Assembly: GCF_007991615.1 (NCBI RefSeq)
Contig: NZ_BJYR01000009.1
Location: forward strand, 1 to 64,000
Origin: Novosphingobium sediminis
Lineage (GTDB): Bacteria > Pseudomonadota > Alphaproteobacteria > Sphingomonadales > Sphingomonadaceae
DNA: 64,000 bases
Direction: 5' to 3'
A program made the position numbers and the translations under genes. The notes under the pieces were generated by a model. It was not told the origin of the DNA and made no database searches. It saw only the letters and a list, made by a program, of their open reading frames with translations. Shown here one piece after another: positions 45,172-53,789 of the stretch (positions are counted from its first letter, which is position 1; every line of letters starts with the position of its first letter).

Positions 45172-45858
45172 GTGACAAGCGGCGGTGGGTCCAGCGAAGG
45201 CCGGGCCGGACTACGGTTCGGCCAGCGCTTTGCCCCCGCCCGCTTCGTGCTGTTCCTTGCGCTGCTGATCGCGGGCTCGGCGGCGCGCGGCTGGATAACC
45301 GGTTATGCCGATCTTGCCGATGCGCTGGTCGTCGGGTTCGATTTCGCGGTGACGGGCTTCCTGCTCTCGCTCCTCCCGCTGCTGCGCGAATGCGACATGG
45401 CCACGATGCGGCGGCACTCGGAGGAAAACGACGCCAACCGCACGGTGGTCCTCGCCGTCAGCACGCTCATCACGCTGGTGGTGATGGCAGCGATTGCGGG
45501 CGAATTGCCGGCTGCCAAGCATGGCGAACCCGGAGCCTTGCTGCGCCTGATCGCCACGCTGCTGTGCACATGGCTGTTCGCCAACGTGGTCTATGCCCTT
45601 CACTATGCCCACGAGTATTACCGCGCCGGGGCGGTTCCGGGTGAAGATGCGGGAGGCCTCGAATTCCCGGGCAGCGGGCATCCCGACTACCTCGACTTCG
45701 CCTATTTCTCGCTCACGCTAGGGATGACGTTCCAGACGTCCGATGTAGAGATTTCCTCCCGTGCGATTCGCCGCGTCGTTACCGCGCATTCGTTCGCTGC
45801 GTTCATTTTCAATATCGGGGTGATTGCCTTCACCATCAACGGGATTGGCGGAATCTAG
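45172..45858 (+). CDS. DUF1345 membrane protein
   Basis: A 228-aa integral membrane protein with about five helices. The DUF1345 pattern is seen in CTWLFANVVYALHYAHEYY and HPDYLDFAYFSLTLGMTFQTSDV. It starts at a GTG two bases after the M61 peptidase stop, so they are cotranscribed. Function unknown. Confidence 0.88.
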   Translation: MTSGGGSSEGRAGLRFGQRFAPARFVLFLALLIAGSAARGWITGYADLADALVVGFDFAVTGFLLSLLPLLRECDMATMRRHSEENDANRTVVLAVSTLITLVVMAAIAGELPAAKHGEPGALLRLIATLLCTWLFANVVYALHYAHEYYRAGAVPGEDAGGLEFPGSGHPDYLDFAYFSLTLGMTFQTSDVEISSRAIRRVVTAHSFAAFIFNIGVIAFTINGIGGI

Positions 45859-45966
45859 CCACCGGACAGGCCGCGCGCCCTCACGTTCATGTTGCGACGC
45901 ACAAAAGGCGACGCTAGAGAGCGGGCGCAAGGTTCACCGGCCCCTGCGGCCCAGCGAAAGCGTCCC

Positions 45967-46500
45967 ATGAACATCGACATGATCCCCACCGGCGAGAATC
46001 CGCCCGAAACGCTCAACGTGATCATCGAGGTGCCCGTTGGCGGCGAGCCGGTGAAGTACGAGTTCGACAAGGCTTCGGGCGCGCTGTTCGTGGACCGCAT
46101 CCTCCACACGCCGATGCGCTATCCCGCGAACTACGGCTTCGTGCCGCACACGCTCTCGCCCGATGGCGACCCGCTCGACGCGCTGGTGATCGCACGCTCG
46201 CCCTTCGTCCCCGGCGCGGTTGTCCGCGTGCGCCCGATTGCCGTGCTGAACCTCGAAGACGAGCATGGCGGCGACGAGAAGCTGATCTGCGTCCCCGACG
46301 ACAAGACCTTCCCCTACTACCGCGACGTTGCCGAGAAGAGCGACCTGCCCGAGATCGTGCTCCAGCAGATCGAGCACTTCTTCACCCACTACAAGGATCT
46401 CGAAGCCGAGAAGTGGGTCCGCGTTGGCAAATGGGGCGGCGCCGAGGATGCCAAGCGCATCACGCTCGAAGCGATTGAGCGCGCGCAGGCCGCGAAGTAA
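45967..46500 (+). CDS. ppa: Inorganic pyrophosphatase
   Basis: A 177-aa family I pyrophosphatase. It has KYEFDKASGALFVDR, YPANYGFVPHTLSPDGDPLDALV with the metal-binding acidic cluster, and the Lys/Tyr-rich KTFPYYRDV, EHFFTHYKDLE region. It pulls biosynthetic reactions by hydrolysing PPi. Cytoplasmic. A terminator hairpin follows. Confidence 0.96.
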   Translation: MNIDMIPTGENPPETLNVIIEVPVGGEPVKYEFDKASGALFVDRILHTPMRYPANYGFVPHTLSPDGDPLDALVIARSPFVPGAVVRVRPIAVLNLEDEHGGDEKLICVPDDKTFPYYRDVAEKSDLPEIVLQQIEHFFTHYKDLEAEKWVRVGKWGGAEDAKRITLEAIERAQAAK

Positions 46501-46509
46501 GTTTCCCGA

Positions 46510-46530
46510 CCCCGCTCACCTTGAGCGGGG
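46510..46530. terminator. Hairpin between convergent ppa and pmbA
   Basis: CCCCGCTCA and TGAGCGGGG form a perfect 9-bp stem with a CCT loop, ten bases after the ppa stop. It is followed by CGGTTTCC rather than a strong T run. Probably a shared terminator for both strands. Confidence 0.55.
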
Positions 46531-46550
46531 CGGTTTCCTGAAGCGGGGGC

Positions 46551-47897
46551 TCAGTCCCCCGCGACGCTGAGACCGTCGATCCTGAGCGTCGGGACATCGA
46601 TCCCGCGCCAGGTTTCGAGATCGTCTGCTGCCACCAGCCGCGCGAACATGTCGATCAGGTTCCCCGCCACGGTGAACTCGGCAATCGGACCGGCGATCTC
46701 GCCATTCACGATGCGAAAGCCCGAAGCACCGCGGCTGTAGTCGCCGGTCACGCCGTTGACGCCGTGTCCGATCAGTTCGGTAAGGTAGATGCCGTCCTTG
46801 ATATCCGCGAGCAAGGCGGTGCAGCTGACCGCGCCCGGCTGGAGCACGAGATTGCCCGCCGTCACGTGCGGCGCGCCCGATCCCCCGCGTGAGGCATGGC
46901 CGGTAGGTGCCGCGCCGAGCTGGCGTGCTGCAGCCGAGTCCATCAGCCAACCGGTCAGGCGGCCGTTCTCGACGAGATTGCGCGTGCCCGTGGGCAGGCC
47001 TTCGCCATCGAACGGACGCGAGCGGGGGCCGCGCCGGCGCAGCGGGTCTTCGCTGATGGTGATCGCGGACTCGAAAATCTGCGCGCCATCCTTCTCCAGC
47101 AGGAAGCTGGCGCGGCGGGCGATGGCCGAGCCCGACATTGCGCCGAGCAGATGGCCGATCAGCGAACTGCCGACGCGCGGGTCGAATACGATCGGATAAG
47201 TCCCGCTCTTCACCCGGCCCGGATTGACGCGTGCGACGGTGCGTTCACCGGCCTCGCGGCCGATCTCGGCGGGCGAAGGCAGATCGGACGCGTGGCGCGC
47301 GCTGCGCCACGAATAATCGCGCTGCATGCCGCTGTCGGTGCCGGCAAGTACGCTGGCCGAGCGCCCGTGGCTGGTAGCGGCATAAGCCCCGCTGAAGCCG
47401 TGGCTGGTGGCGAGCGCAACGACGCCGCGCCCTGCGCTGGCGCTGCCGCCTTCGCTGTTGGTCACGCCAGGTACGGCGCGGGCTGCATCTTCGGCTTCCT
47501 CTGCCCAGCGCCGCAGCGTTTGCGGATCGGGCTCGTGATCGTCGACAAGATCGAGTTCCGGCGGAGCGCTGCGCATCAGCAGTTCCGCAGGCGCGAGGCC
47601 GGCAAACTTGTCGGCAGGGGCGGCGTGCGCCATGTCCACTGCACGGCTGGCCAGTTCGTCGAGCGCGCCATCGCCCAGATCGGTCGATCCGATCGAGGCT
47701 GATGCGCCGCCCACAAACACGCGCAGCCCGATATGTTCGGATTCGGACCGCTCGATATCCTCAAGCGCGCCGAGGCGGACGGAAACGGCTTCGGACGAAT
47801 CGGCAATGTAGACGGCATCGCCGGCCTCGGCGCCGGCCTTGAGGGCGCGTTCGATCAGCGCGTGGCAGCGCTCCTGCGCCTCTTTGGGGGAAAGCAT
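46551..47897 (-). CDS. pmbA: TldD/PmbA-family metalloprotease subunit
   Basis: A 448-aa protein of the TldE/PmbA type: SVRLGALEDIERSESEHIGLRV near the start, the GTYPIVFDPRVGSSLIGHLLGA core, and LTELIGHGVNGVTGDYSRGASGFRIVNGEIAGPI near the end. The HExxxH motif lies in the TldD partner, not PmbA, and is not seen here. The complex degrades unfolded peptides and matures microcin-type products. Confidence 0.92.
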   Translation of the reverse strand: MLSPKEAQERCHALIERALKAGAEAGDAVYIADSSEAVSVRLGALEDIERSESEHIGLRVFVGGASASIGSTDLGDGALDELASRAVDMAHAAPADKFAGLAPAELLMRSAPPELDLVDDHEPDPQTLRRWAEEAEDAARAVPGVTNSEGGSASAGRGVVALATSHGFSGAYAATSHGRSASVLAGTDSGMQRDYSWRSARHASDLPSPAEIGREAGERTVARVNPGRVKSGTYPIVFDPRVGSSLIGHLLGAMSGSAIARRASFLLEKDGAQIFESAITISEDPLRRRGPRSRPFDGEGLPTGTRNLVENGRLTGWLMDSAAARQLGAAPTGHASRGGSGAPHVTAGNLVLQPGAVSCTALLADIKDGIYLTELIGHGVNGVTGDYSRGASGFRIVNGEIAGPIAEFTVAGNLIDMFARLVAADDLETWRGIDVPTLRIDGLSVAGD

Positions 47898-47965
47898 CGG
47901 GGAAGCAGGCCTTTCAGGGGGTAGACTTCAGGCTCTGCATATAGGCGCCGCGGCGCGGTGGGCAA

Positions 47966-48349
47966 TCAGAACAGCGAAACGAGCAGCCGGAACACTGCGG
48001 CGAGCAGGAACGGCAGCCCAATCGCAACCGACCAGGTGGCCAGCTGATCGCGGCGGAAATCGCTGCGCAGCGCGGGATCCGAGGCTTCAAGATCGCTCAG
48101 CGCTTCCCAGCGTCGTTCGAAATGGCGGAACATCGGGATGACGCCGGCAACCAGCACCACCAGCGCAATCATCGGCAGCATCGAGCCGGCCGAGCCTTCG
48201 AGCGTGCGCAAGGTCACGAAGATCTGGAGGCTGGTGTAGACAAGCAGGCTGTAGGCAACCGTGTCGCTCATCCGCTTGCGCCAATCGAGCGCATGGCCCG
48301 GCAGTGCCCTGCCTTCGCTACCCATACCCGCGGCAATTCCCTTGCGCAT
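47966..48349 (-). CDS. Two-helix membrane protein of unknown function
   Basis: About 127 aa with two hydrophobic helices (YSLLVYTSLQIFV and MLPMIALVVLVAGVIPMF) plus a third near the C-terminus (SVAIGLPFLLAAVFRLLVSLF). Between them is an acidic loop with RRWEALSDLEASDPALRSDF. The start at 48349 is uncertain. No family recognised. It lies upstream of pmbA on the same strand. Confidence 0.6.
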   Translation of the reverse strand: MRKGIAAGMGSEGRALPGHALDWRKRMSDTVAYSLLVYTSLQIFVTLRTLEGSAGSMLPMIALVVLVAGVIPMFRHFERRWEALSDLEASDPALRSDFRRDQLATWSVAIGLPFLLAAVFRLLVSLF

Positions 48350-48535
48350 TGGTGGTGCCCCTGTCTTGTCCCTCTCCACGGCGAATAGAACACGCATTTG
48401 GTAATGTTTCAAGCGCTGCAATATTACGCGGGGCGTGCCGCGCTGCATCCTGCCGCCAGACATGCATAAATCCTGCCAAAGGCGCTCAGACAGGCTTTGC
48501 CCGCGCCGCGGACCGGGCTATGGACCAAGTCGATT

Positions 48536-49303
48536 ATGGAAGAGACGACCGCCACAGCGACCAATCATGCCGCCCTGGCGCAGGGCGGGCTTGAAGTGGT
48601 CTCGATCGCCAAGAGCTACGACAAGCGGGCGGTGCTGACCGACATCTCGCTGTCGGTCGGCAAGGGTGAAGTACTGGGGCTGCTCGGCCCCAACGGCGCG
48701 GGCAAGACCACCTGCTTCTATTCGATCATGGGGCTGGTGCGGCCGGATTCGGGCCGCATCCTGCTCGACGGGGTCGATATCACCCGCCTCCCGATGTATC
48801 GCCGCGCGATCCTCGGCCTCGGCTATCTTCCGCAGGAAACCTCGATCTTTCGCGGCATGACGGTCGAGCAGAACATCATGACGGTGCTCGAACTGGTCGA
48901 ACCCGACAAGGAGACCCGCGCGGCGGGGCTTGACCGGCTGCTCGACGAATTCGGCCTCACCCGCCTGCGCACCTCGCCCGCGATGGCGCTTTCCGGCGGT
49001 GAGCGGCGGCGCTGCGAAATTGCCCGCGCACTGGCAGCCAATCCGTCGATCATCCTGCTCGACGAACCCTTTGCGGGCATCGATCCGCTTTCCATCAGCG
49101 ACATCCGCCACTTGGTGATCGATCTCAAGAATCGCGGAATCGGCGTGCTCATCACCGATCACAACGTGCGCGAGACGCTCGATATCGTCGACCGTGCCTG
49201 CATCATCTATGGCGGGCAGGTGCTGTTTGCCGGCAGTCCGGAAGCGCTGGTTGCCGATCCCAATGTGCGGCGGCTCTATCTCGGTGAGGGCTTCACCCTG
49301 TGA
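48536..49303 (+). CDS. lptB: LPS export ABC ATPase
   Basis: A 255-aa ABC ATPase. Walker A GPNGAGKTTCF, Q-loop LPQETSIFRGMTV, signature LSGGERRRCEIARAL, Walker B IILLDEPFAGIDP and H-loop ITDHNV are all typical of LptB. It powers lipopolysaccharide transport from the inner membrane with LptFGC (not in this window). The pairing with rpoN 44 bases downstream is widely conserved. Confidence 0.95.
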   Translation: MEETTATATNHAALAQGGLEVVSIAKSYDKRAVLTDISLSVGKGEVLGLLGPNGAGKTTCFYSIMGLVRPDSGRILLDGVDITRLPMYRRAILGLGYLPQETSIFRGMTVEQNIMTVLELVEPDKETRAAGLDRLLDEFGLTRLRTSPAMALSGGERRRCEIARALAANPSIILLDEPFAGIDPLSISDIRHLVIDLKNRGIGVLITDHNVRETLDIVDRACIIYGGQVLFAGSPEALVADPNVRRLYLGEGFTL

Positions 49304-49347
49304 TGGCCGTGGGCGCGATGCTTCCCGAGACGGGAGGATAGCGGATC

Positions 49348-50880
49348 ATGGCGCTGGGTCCACGGCTCGACCTCCGCCAGAGCCAATCCCTCGTCATGAC
49401 CCCGCAGCTCCAGCAGGCAATCAAGCTGCTGGCGTTGTCGAACCTCGAGATCGAGGCGTTCATTGGCGACGCGCTGGATGCCAACCCGCTGCTCGAGCTG
49501 GGCGAAGCTGCGCCCGATGGCGGCCTTGATCCGGCGTTCGAGGGCGAGCCGGATGGCCTGCGCCGCACGACGCTCGAATCCTCGCCGGTGGACCAGCTCG
49601 TCAGCGAAGGCCGCGCGGCGGATGACCGGCCGCTCGATATCGACGCCAGCGCGCTCGACCGGGACCGCGACACCGGGGACGGCGCGCGCAGCGACTTTAC
49701 CGATAGCCTCGGCGATTTCGGCGCGGGCGGCAGCGCCGGGGGCGAAGCGCCTGACATCAACGAGCGCGGCGGAGCCAGCGAGACACTGGCCGAACATCTC
49801 CATGCCCAGATCGGCGCGGTGACGTCGGACACGGTACAGCTGTTTGCCGCGCGCTGGCTGATCGACCACATCGACGAGGCGGGCTACCTCACCACCACGC
49901 TGGAGGAGGCGCGCGAGGCGCTCGGCCTGCCGCTGGCCGCGATGCAATCCGCGCTTGCTCTTGTGCAGTCCCTCGATCCCACGGGCGTCGGGGCGCGGAA
50001 CCTGTCGGAATGCATCGCGCTACAGGCCCGCGAAGCGGACCGCTACGACCCCTGCATGGCGCGGCTGATCGACAATTTCGACCTCCTCGCGCGCGGCGAG
50101 ATCGCGCGGCTGAAGCGCCTCTGCCAGGTCGATGACGAGGACTTCGCCGACATGCTGCGCGAACTGCGCAGCTATGATCCCAAGCCCGGCCTGCGTTTCG
50201 GCAGCGGTCCGGCCGAGGCGGTGGTGCCCGATATTCTCGTGCAGGCCGTGGTCGGTGATGACGGCGCGCCGGGCTGGGATATCGCACTCAATCCAGCGAC
50301 CTTGCCGCGCCTCGTGGTCAACCGGCGCTATTATGTGGAGATGCGCCATGCCTGCGTGGCGAAGGACGCCAAGGCGTGGCTCGGCGAGCGGTTGGCCGAT
50401 GCCAACTGGCTACTGAAAGCGCTCGACCAGCGGCAGAAGACGATCCTCAAGGTGGCGGCGGAAATCGTGAAGCAGCAGGAAGGCTTCTTCCGGCTCGGCG
50501 TGGCGCACCTGAAGCCGCTGACGCTGCGCACGGTGGCCGAGGCGATCTCGATGCACGAATCGACCGTGAGCCGCGTCACGTCCAACAAGTACCTCCACTG
50601 CGCGCGGGGGACATTCGAGCTGAAGTACTTCTTCACCTCGGGCGTGGCCTCTGCGGACGGCGATGGCGCGGTTTCGGCCGAGGCGGTGAAGGCGGCAATC
50701 CGCCAGTTGATCGATGCGGAGGACCCCAAGGCGGTCCTTTCGGACGACACCCTCGTCGACCTGCTGAAGGCGCGCGGTTTCGATCTGGCGCGGCGGACGG
50801 TGGCGAAATACCGCGAGGCGATCGGGCTGGGGAGTTCGGTGCAGCGCAGGCGGCAGAAGGCGCTCGCGGGGGTTCGTTAG
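49348..50880 (+). CDS. rpoN: RNA polymerase sigma-54 factor
   Basis: A 510-aa protein. Region I is Gln-rich (LRQSQSLVMTPQLQQAIKLL), region II acidic and glycine-rich. The core-binding and DNA-binding region III has SRVTSNKYLHCARGTFELKYFF, and the RpoN box ARRTVAKYRE lies near the end. It directs transcription from -24/-12 promoters and needs activator ATPases. It lies downstream of lptB. A REP-like doublet follows the stop. Confidence 0.95.
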   Translation: MALGPRLDLRQSQSLVMTPQLQQAIKLLALSNLEIEAFIGDALDANPLLELGEAAPDGGLDPAFEGEPDGLRRTTLESSPVDQLVSEGRAADDRPLDIDASALDRDRDTGDGARSDFTDSLGDFGAGGSAGGEAPDINERGGASETLAEHLHAQIGAVTSDTVQLFAARWLIDHIDEAGYLTTTLEEAREALGLPLAAMQSALALVQSLDPTGVGARNLSECIALQAREADRYDPCMARLIDNFDLLARGEIARLKRLCQVDDEDFADMLRELRSYDPKPGLRFGSGPAEAVVPDILVQAVVGDDGAPGWDIALNPATLPRLVVNRRYYVEMRHACVAKDAKAWLGERLADANWLLKALDQRQKTILKVAAEIVKQQEGFFRLGVAHLKPLTLRTVAEAISMHESTVSRVTSNKYLHCARGTFELKYFFTSGVASADGDGAVSAEAVKAAIRQLIDAEDPKAVLSDDTLVDLLKARGFDLARRTVAKYREAIGLGSSVQRRRQKALAGVR

Positions 50881-50917
50881 TCGCGCGGACCTGAACCGCA
50901 CATAGCCCCACAACCGC

Positions 50918-50942
50918 TCATGCTGAGCTTGTCGAAGCATCG
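50918..50942 (+). repeat. REP-like palindrome (TG/CA variant) after rpoN
   Basis: Core CTGAGCTTGTCGAAG with arms ATGCT/AGCAT. It belongs to the family seen at 41364-41392, sharing the TG/CA outer pair and central CTTGT. Confidence 0.75.
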
Positions 50943-50960
50943 GTCACTACGGTCGCGCCA

Positions 50961-50986
50961 GCACCCTTCGACAAGCTCAGGGTGAA
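50961..50986 (-). repeat. REP-like palindrome (CC/GG variant) after rpoN
   Basis: Inverted partner of 50918-50942, 18 bases away. Arms ACCCT/AGGGT with the same core CTTCGACAAGCTCAG. The doublet has no gene between its arms, unlike the copy at 41364-41764. Confidence 0.75.
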
Positions 50987-51020
50987 CGGGTCGGGGTGGG
51001 CCTTGGTGGTTGCCCGTCCC

Positions 51021-51869
51021 TCAGCCCGGCCGTTCCGCCAGCATGTGCTGGATCATGCCCTGCAGGTTGGCGTCATAGCGGGCGAGCACGGTGTGATCCT
51101 CGGCGGTCTGCCAGTGGGTGACGAGTTCGCGCCCGTTGAACCAGTGCAGCGCATAAGCCGGCGGATCGGCGACGATCAGCGGGCGCTGGTCGGGCACATC
51201 GGGATCGATAGGCCGCAGATCCAGCGCCACCTGCGGCGCGGTCGAGGGGCAGGTCGCGACGACGAGGTCTTCCCAATGCGTGGTCACCGCGCGGTGGATG
51301 TGGCCGCAGACAAGGCCGATCACATTGGTCCGCCCGCGCAGGCATTCCGCCAGCCGCATCGTCCACGGCTCGGCGGGATCGGTGTTCATCCAGGCGATGC
51401 CCACTTCTATCGGCGGGTGGTGCTGGACGATCAGCGTCCGGCGCTCCGGCTTGGCATCGAGCTCGGCCGTGAGCCACGCCGCACGCTCTTCGCAGAAGGC
51501 GCCGCCGTGGCGGCCTTCCTCAAGGGTATCGAGCACGAGCAGGCGCATGGCCGGCGTCTCGATGGCGTATTGCAGGAAGCCGCTGTTGAACTGCGCCTCG
51601 GGAAACACGGCGGCGAAGTTGGCGCGCTCGTCGTGGTTGCCGAGCGCGTAGTAGACCGGAAACGGCAGGCCGGAGAGCGCTTCGCTCAATCGTTCGTAAC
51701 TGCCGCGATCCCCGCGGTCGATGAGGTCTCCGGTGGCGAGCAGCATGTCGGGCTGCGGAATCATGGTCCGCAACTCCGCCACCACCCGGTCAAGCCGCTG
51801 GCGGTTGAACTCGCCGGGGCTGTCGGGTTCGAAGCCCAAGTGGATATCGGTGATCTGCGCGATCAGCAT
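51021..51869 (-). CDS. CpdA-like metallophosphoesterase
   Basis: A 282-aa calcineurin-like phosphoesterase. Metal ligands in order: TDIHLG (Asp8, His10), ATGDLIDRG, ALGNHDERA, VQHHPPIEVG and CGHIHRAVTT. The sequence is closest to 3',5'-cAMP phosphodiesterases of the CpdA type. That is notable because the adjacent operon encodes a protein with two cyclic-nucleotide-binding domains. The genes run in the same direction with 24 bases between them. Confidence 0.88.
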   Translation of the reverse strand: MLIAQITDIHLGFEPDSPGEFNRQRLDRVVAELRTMIPQPDMLLATGDLIDRGDRGSYERLSEALSGLPFPVYYALGNHDERANFAAVFPEAQFNSGFLQYAIETPAMRLLVLDTLEEGRHGGAFCEERAAWLTAELDAKPERRTLIVQHHPPIEVGIAWMNTDPAEPWTMRLAECLRGRTNVIGLVCGHIHRAVTTHWEDLVVATCPSTAPQVALDLRPIDPDVPDQRPLIVADPPAYALHWFNGRELVTHWQTAEDHTVLARYDANLQGMIQHMLAERPG

Positions 51870-51893
51870 CCGGCGTTCCCAGTTCTTCCGGCG

Positions 51894-53789
51894 CTATCGC
51901 AGGGTGGGCGGATGGCGAGGGCGGTCCCATGCTGCAGTGAGCAGGGCTGGTCCCTTGCGCTTGTCGGCCGGCTTCCACGGTGCGCCGTTGTCCATGTGGT
52001 ATTCGTGGCACATCGCGCAGCCGGATGCGACCGGTTCCTTCACGTGCGCACTGGCAAGTTTCGCTCCGCCTTCGCCGACGTGGCACGAACGGCATCCGCC
52101 TTGGCCGTCGATCCCGGGAACAAGCACGGCATTGGCATCGTTCGAGGTGTTCGCCTTCATGTGGCAAGTCACGCATTCAGACTTGCGGTGGTCCTTATGA
52201 TCGAACCAGCCCTTGTTGTAGTAGCGCCCGTTCTGCGCGACCTTCTGCACTGTGAAGCCCGCCGTCGCAGCGCTGCCACCCCGCCCGATGGTATGGCAAT
52301 CGTAGCACATGCCGCCCTTGCTGAAGACCTGCGCCACCGCCTCGTCGGCCTGCATCGGATAGAAATGAACCGCGCGGGCATAGTCCGCTGCCGTCGACTG
52401 CTGTGCTGCGGCACCCGGAATGCGCCGCGCCATGCCCGAGAGGCTCGTCGGACGCGGCGGCATCCCGCCCCGGAACGCCGCGCGCAGATCGGCGACCACC
52501 TGCTCCGGCTGGCCATGCCGCAAGGTGCGGAACGTGCCGCCGATCTCGTCGAAGGTGAGCGAGTGGCAGGACTGGCAGGCTTTCTCCATCTCGACCGGCT
52601 TGAACCGCGCCCCGCCGCTGTCCGTCTGGTGGCAGTCCTTGCAGCTCAGCGAATCGCTGGCGGCAAACTCGCCCGGACGGCGGTGCACCATCTGCGCGAT
52701 GCCGTTGGTCTTGGAGAGGTGCTGGGCGTGGGTGAACTTGAGCCCGGTGTTTTCCTTCATCCCGTCCTGCCACACGGCGCGCTGGAACATGGGTTTGCCG
52801 TCCCCGCCGATCCCGGCCACGAGCATGGGCCGGAACTGGGGATGGGCCGTCCCGAAATCGGCGGCATCGGCGATCTTCGTGTCTGGCAAGCGCGTCTTCA
52901 ATCCATCGTGGCAGGTGGTGCAGAACTGCTGCTGGGTGGCAGGCATAGCACCCGCGCCCTCATGCTCGGTGTGACAATCGACACACCTGCCGGCCGGTTT
53001 GTTGAAAGCGCTCGCCACCGCGCGCTGGAACCCGGCGAACCCGGTCGGCTCGCCGCGCGCCTTCAGCAGCCGCGCGCCATCGGCGATGTGTTGGTGCGCG
53101 TCCTGCGTGTGGCAGGTCATGCAGGCATTATCGCGCACTGCAACGAAGGCTTTCACGTGGCAGGCCTGGCAATCGCCATTGAGGTTCTTGTGCGCGAGGC
53201 TGAGAGTGCCAGAGGACCAAGCGGTGTCGCCGTGAATGCCGGCAGGCCGCCGCGCATCCTTGTGCAGCGCGAGCGGTTGGTATGTCGCCCAAGACCAGAT
53301 CGGCACCGCGAGGAACGCCAGCAGCATCAGCGCGGCAAAGCCCCATGCGGAGAGCCGCTTGCCCGGCAGCAGCTTCTGCAGCGTATAGGCACTGCCGATG
53401 TCGATGGCCTCGGCGCTTTCCGAAACGGCCTCGACCCGGCGCACGGTGAAAGCGGGGAGGCCGCTTTCCGCCTCGCGCGCCAGCGTGATGCGGTGGCCGC
53501 CGAAGGCGAGTTCGGCGCCGGTCGTGATTTCCAGCTCGCTCGAAGTGGTCGAGCGGCCATTGACGGTGAACGGCTGCTCGCCGATCGATTCGATCAGCAG
53601 GGTATCGGCATCAAGCGCGCTGATCCGCGCGTGGCGGGGATCTACGGCAAGGTCGGGCAGGTGAATGCCCGAAGACCCGTCGCGGCCGATGACGAGAACC
53701 GGCTCCTCGACGACCGTGCGGCGGACGATCTCCTCCCCGCTGGACTTGAGCGCGATCTGGCGGACGACAAAGCTCATGGGCGCGCTCAC
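51894..53789 (-). CDS. FHA-domain decaheme cytochrome c
   Basis: A 631-aa membrane-anchored protein. Residues about 1-115 form a cytoplasmic FHA domain (VLVIGRDGSSGIHLPDL, then PRHARI), normally a phosphothreonine reader. One helix (about 147-167) follows, then a periplasmic region with exactly ten CxxCH heme-c sites, CQACH at residue 207 to CAMCH near the end. The His-rich spacing resembles multiheme electron carriers (cytochrome c3 type). It is last in the operon after the membrane protein and flavoprotein. Its ATG overlaps the upstream stop by 4 bases. It would carry electrons to an unidentified periplasmic acceptor. Confidence 0.87.
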   Translation of the reverse strand: MSAPMSFVVRQIALKSSGEEIVRRTVVEEPVLVIGRDGSSGIHLPDLAVDPRHARISALDADTLLIESIGEQPFTVNGRSTTSSELEITTGAELAFGGHRITLAREAESGLPAFTVRRVEAVSESAEAIDIGSAYTLQKLLPGKRLSAWGFAALMLLAFLAVPIWSWATYQPLALHKDARRPAGIHGDTAWSSGTLSLAHKNLNGDCQACHVKAFVAVRDNACMTCHTQDAHQHIADGARLLKARGEPTGFAGFQRAVASAFNKPAGRCVDCHTEHEGAGAMPATQQQFCTTCHDGLKTRLPDTKIADAADFGTAHPQFRPMLVAGIGGDGKPMFQRAVWQDGMKENTGLKFTHAQHLSKTNGIAQMVHRRPGEFAASDSLSCKDCHQTDSGGARFKPVEMEKACQSCHSLTFDEIGGTFRTLRHGQPEQVVADLRAAFRGGMPPRPTSLSGMARRIPGAAAQQSTAADYARAVHFYPMQADEAVAQVFSKGGMCYDCHTIGRGGSAATAGFTVQKVAQNGRYYNKGWFDHKDHRKSECVTCHMKANTSNDANAVLVPGIDGQGGCRSCHVGEGGAKLASAHVKEPVASGCAMCHEYHMDNGAPWKPADKRKGPALLTAAWDRPRHPPTLR

